This document shows positions 40,823-41,986 of a stretch of DNA of 41,986 nucleotides, one piece after another. Under the pieces are notes generated by a model, which was given only the letters and a program-made list of their open reading frames with translations, ran no database searches and was not told the DNA's origin. Position 1 is the first letter of the stretch, and each line of letters begins with the position of its first letter. The position numbers and the translations under genes are program-made. This DNA is from an uncultured Pseudomonadota bacterium (GTDB lineage Bacteria > Myxococcota_A > UBA796 > JAFGLY01): positions 1 to 41,986 of the forward strand of contig CALDOK010000255.1 in the NCBI GenBank assembly GCA_937912125.1. The letters are read 5' to 3'.

Positions 40823-41314
40823 GTGATCTGTCGTCCAGTCCTCTCCGCCGACCGCGACGCACTCGTCGGCCTGCTGGCGCGCACCGACGTGTTCAACGCC
40901 GACGAATGCGCCGTCGCCCTCGAGCTCATTGACGACGCGATCGCGAAGCCTGACGATCCCATGGGCTATCGCGTGTTGGTGGCCATCGATTCGAGTGGGA
41001 AAGGCGAGGACCTGCTCGGCTACGTCTGCTTCGGCCGCACGCCCATGACCGAGACCACCGTCGATTTCTACTGGGCCGCAGTCGACCCCGACGCGCGCAA
41101 GCGTGGAGTCGGGCGGTTCCTGCACGACGCCATCCTCGCGGCTTGCCGAGCCGAGGGCCTACAGCGCATCCGCATCGAGACCTCGTCGCAGGATTCCTAC
41201 GGTGGCACGCTGTCTTTTCACCATGCCCTCGGCTACGAGACCGTATCGGTGGTGAAGGATTTCTACAAGACCGGCGACGACCTGATCATGCTGTTGCGAA
41301 ACGTCGAACCTTGA
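40823..41314 (+). CDS. GNAT-family N-acetyltransferase
   Basis: A 163-residue acetyltransferase that uses acetyl-CoA. The fold is shown by a beta-strand/helix N-terminus (MICRPVLSADRDALVGLLAR), the central strand DFYWAAVDPDARKRGVGRFL with the pyrophosphate loop R-x-x-G-x-G (RKRGVG), then RIRIETSSQ and the C-terminal GYETVSVVKDFYKTGDD. Length is normal for the family. The GTG at 40823 has a very good ribosome site (GAGGTGAT, six bases upstream), which decides the start. The acceptor cannot be told. Codon use is less G/C-ending than the other genes, so it may come from a different part of the genome or another source. Confidence 0.85.
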   Translation: MICRPVLSADRDALVGLLARTDVFNADECAVALELIDDAIAKPDDPMGYRVLVAIDSSGKGEDLLGYVCFGRTPMTETTVDFYWAAVDPDARKRGVGRFLHDAILAACRAEGLQRIRIETSSQDSYGGTLSFHHALGYETVSVVKDFYKTGDDLIMLLRNVEP

Positions 41315-41986
41315 CACTCGCCACGGTGAGAGACGTCGAGCGCCCCGGGATCTACCTGACCTTCTTGGCCTGGAGTGGATCCAGTCCGGTGGACACCCTT
41401 TCACCTCCGAGAAGAACCGGCTCGATTTCGCTCGATGAACGGCGTTTGAGCTCGGGCCAGGGCAGAAAGGTGATGAAACCGGACCACCAGCGGACCAGGG
41501 TAGAGGACCGCCGATCTCGGGGGTTCTCGGAGGGTCGAGCGATGCCCCTTGTGGACCGCCGCAGCGCGATCCGGTGAAAGCAGGTCCGGCGGTCACGTCG
41601 CCACCCGGCCCGGGTCAGCAGGACCAGTTCACCCCGCGCGAGCCCCACTCCCGCCCACCTCGGCTGCTGGGGATCGAGGTTGGGCCTGACTGGAGCCTGG
41701 CTGTCTACGGCGTCCTTCGAGAGGAACGCAGGGCCGGGCCTCGAGGTGTTCCAGGCTGCGCACACCCCGGCATCCTGCCGCCGTGGTTACGGTGTCCCGT
41801 ACCATCGAGAAGACCAGTTCAGTCCCAGCATCGTCGACCGCTTCTTTCGCGACGGTGTGGCCGCTCGAATAGCTCCTTTGAATGAGGCAGCGCACGTCGA
41901 ACTGGTAGCCGAGCTTGGGACAAGGTGGGCTTGATACCGCGTTCAGATGAAAAAGATCGAGGATCAACCTAGACAATCAGTGTGAC
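41315..41986. other. No credible gene seen; composition unlike the rest
   Basis: About 670 bases. Frames on both strands are short, rich in Arg/Pro/Ser, and show no motif, signal peptide or ribosome site I trust. A minus-strand frame (41352-41765) with KRRSSSEIEPVLLGG and a plus-strand frame (41680-41934) ending HVELVAELGTRWA were looked at and not accepted. This may be degraded mobile or foreign DNA, or a misjoined contig end. Confidence 0.4.

Noticed and set aside
40641-40826. A 61-codon plus-strand frame overlapping the GNAT start by GTGA
   Set aside because: The overlap is suggestive, but codon bias is weak, there is no motif and no good ribosome site.
41352-41765. Minus-strand frame near the right edge that looked slightly like a transposase tail
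   Set aside because: Arg/Ser/Pro-rich, with no DDE, HUH or helix-turn-helix pattern and no inverted repeats found at its ends.

Overview
The window is about 42 kb of very GC-rich DNA. Nearly every gene ends its codons in G or C. The organism is Gram-negative: it encodes an outer-membrane secretin, Tad-pilus parts and many lipobox lipoproteins. Long TPR, GT-C and SGNH genes of unknown role fit a Myxococcota or other deltaproteobacterial relative; that placement is inference. No rRNA, tRNA, CRISPR array or intact insertion sequence was found. Sequence looks disturbed at both ends (positions 1-105 and 40560-41986), so these may be contig ends.  LAYOUT. 1-5944: part of a Tad (Flp) pilus locus on the minus strand: a VWA/Tad-domain protein, two TadE-like pseudopilins, Flp pilin, CpaB and a secretin that runs off the left edge. 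A plus-strand gene with two PilZ-like domains sits among them. 6079-8593: a frameshifted small secreted-protein gene, a small membrane protein, and a minus-strand unit of a short ORF, a UbiA prenyltransferase and a CruF-like carotenoid hydratase. 8592-10232: a plus-strand GT-C glycosyltransferase.  10178-29019: the main feature, an apparent eleven-gene minus-strand operon. In transcription order it encodes a lipoprotein with a duplicated domain, an SGNH-TPR protein, a GT-C-like protein, a second SGNH-TPR protein, an SGNH hydrolase, a GT39-like protein, a TPR lipoprotein, a second GT-C-like protein, a Cys-rich lipoprotein, a membrane protein with a degenerate sulfatase domain, and a third GT-C-like protein. 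Adjacent genes overlap by 1-4 bases or lie 3-8 bases apart, except for one gap of about 110 bases. An extended -10 promoter (29070-29078) precedes the unit. The gene set suggests synthesis and acyl decoration of a surface glycan or glycolipid from polyprenyl-linked sugars. It matches no system I can name.  29210-40192: a plus-strand protein with a degenerate kinase-like C-terminus, a secreted lipase-like lipoprotein, another GT39-like protein with a TPR-like tail, a small Cys-pair membrane protein, a PKD/beta-propeller lipoprotein, a TVP38/DedA-family protein, an orphan coding fragment, an FKBP-type isomerase lipoprotein, an unknown lipoprotein and an arylsulfotransferase-family lipoprotein.  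40193-41986: an AT-rich promoter region, an FG-GAP gene remnant, a GNAT acetyltransferase, and about 670 bases in which I see no credible gene.
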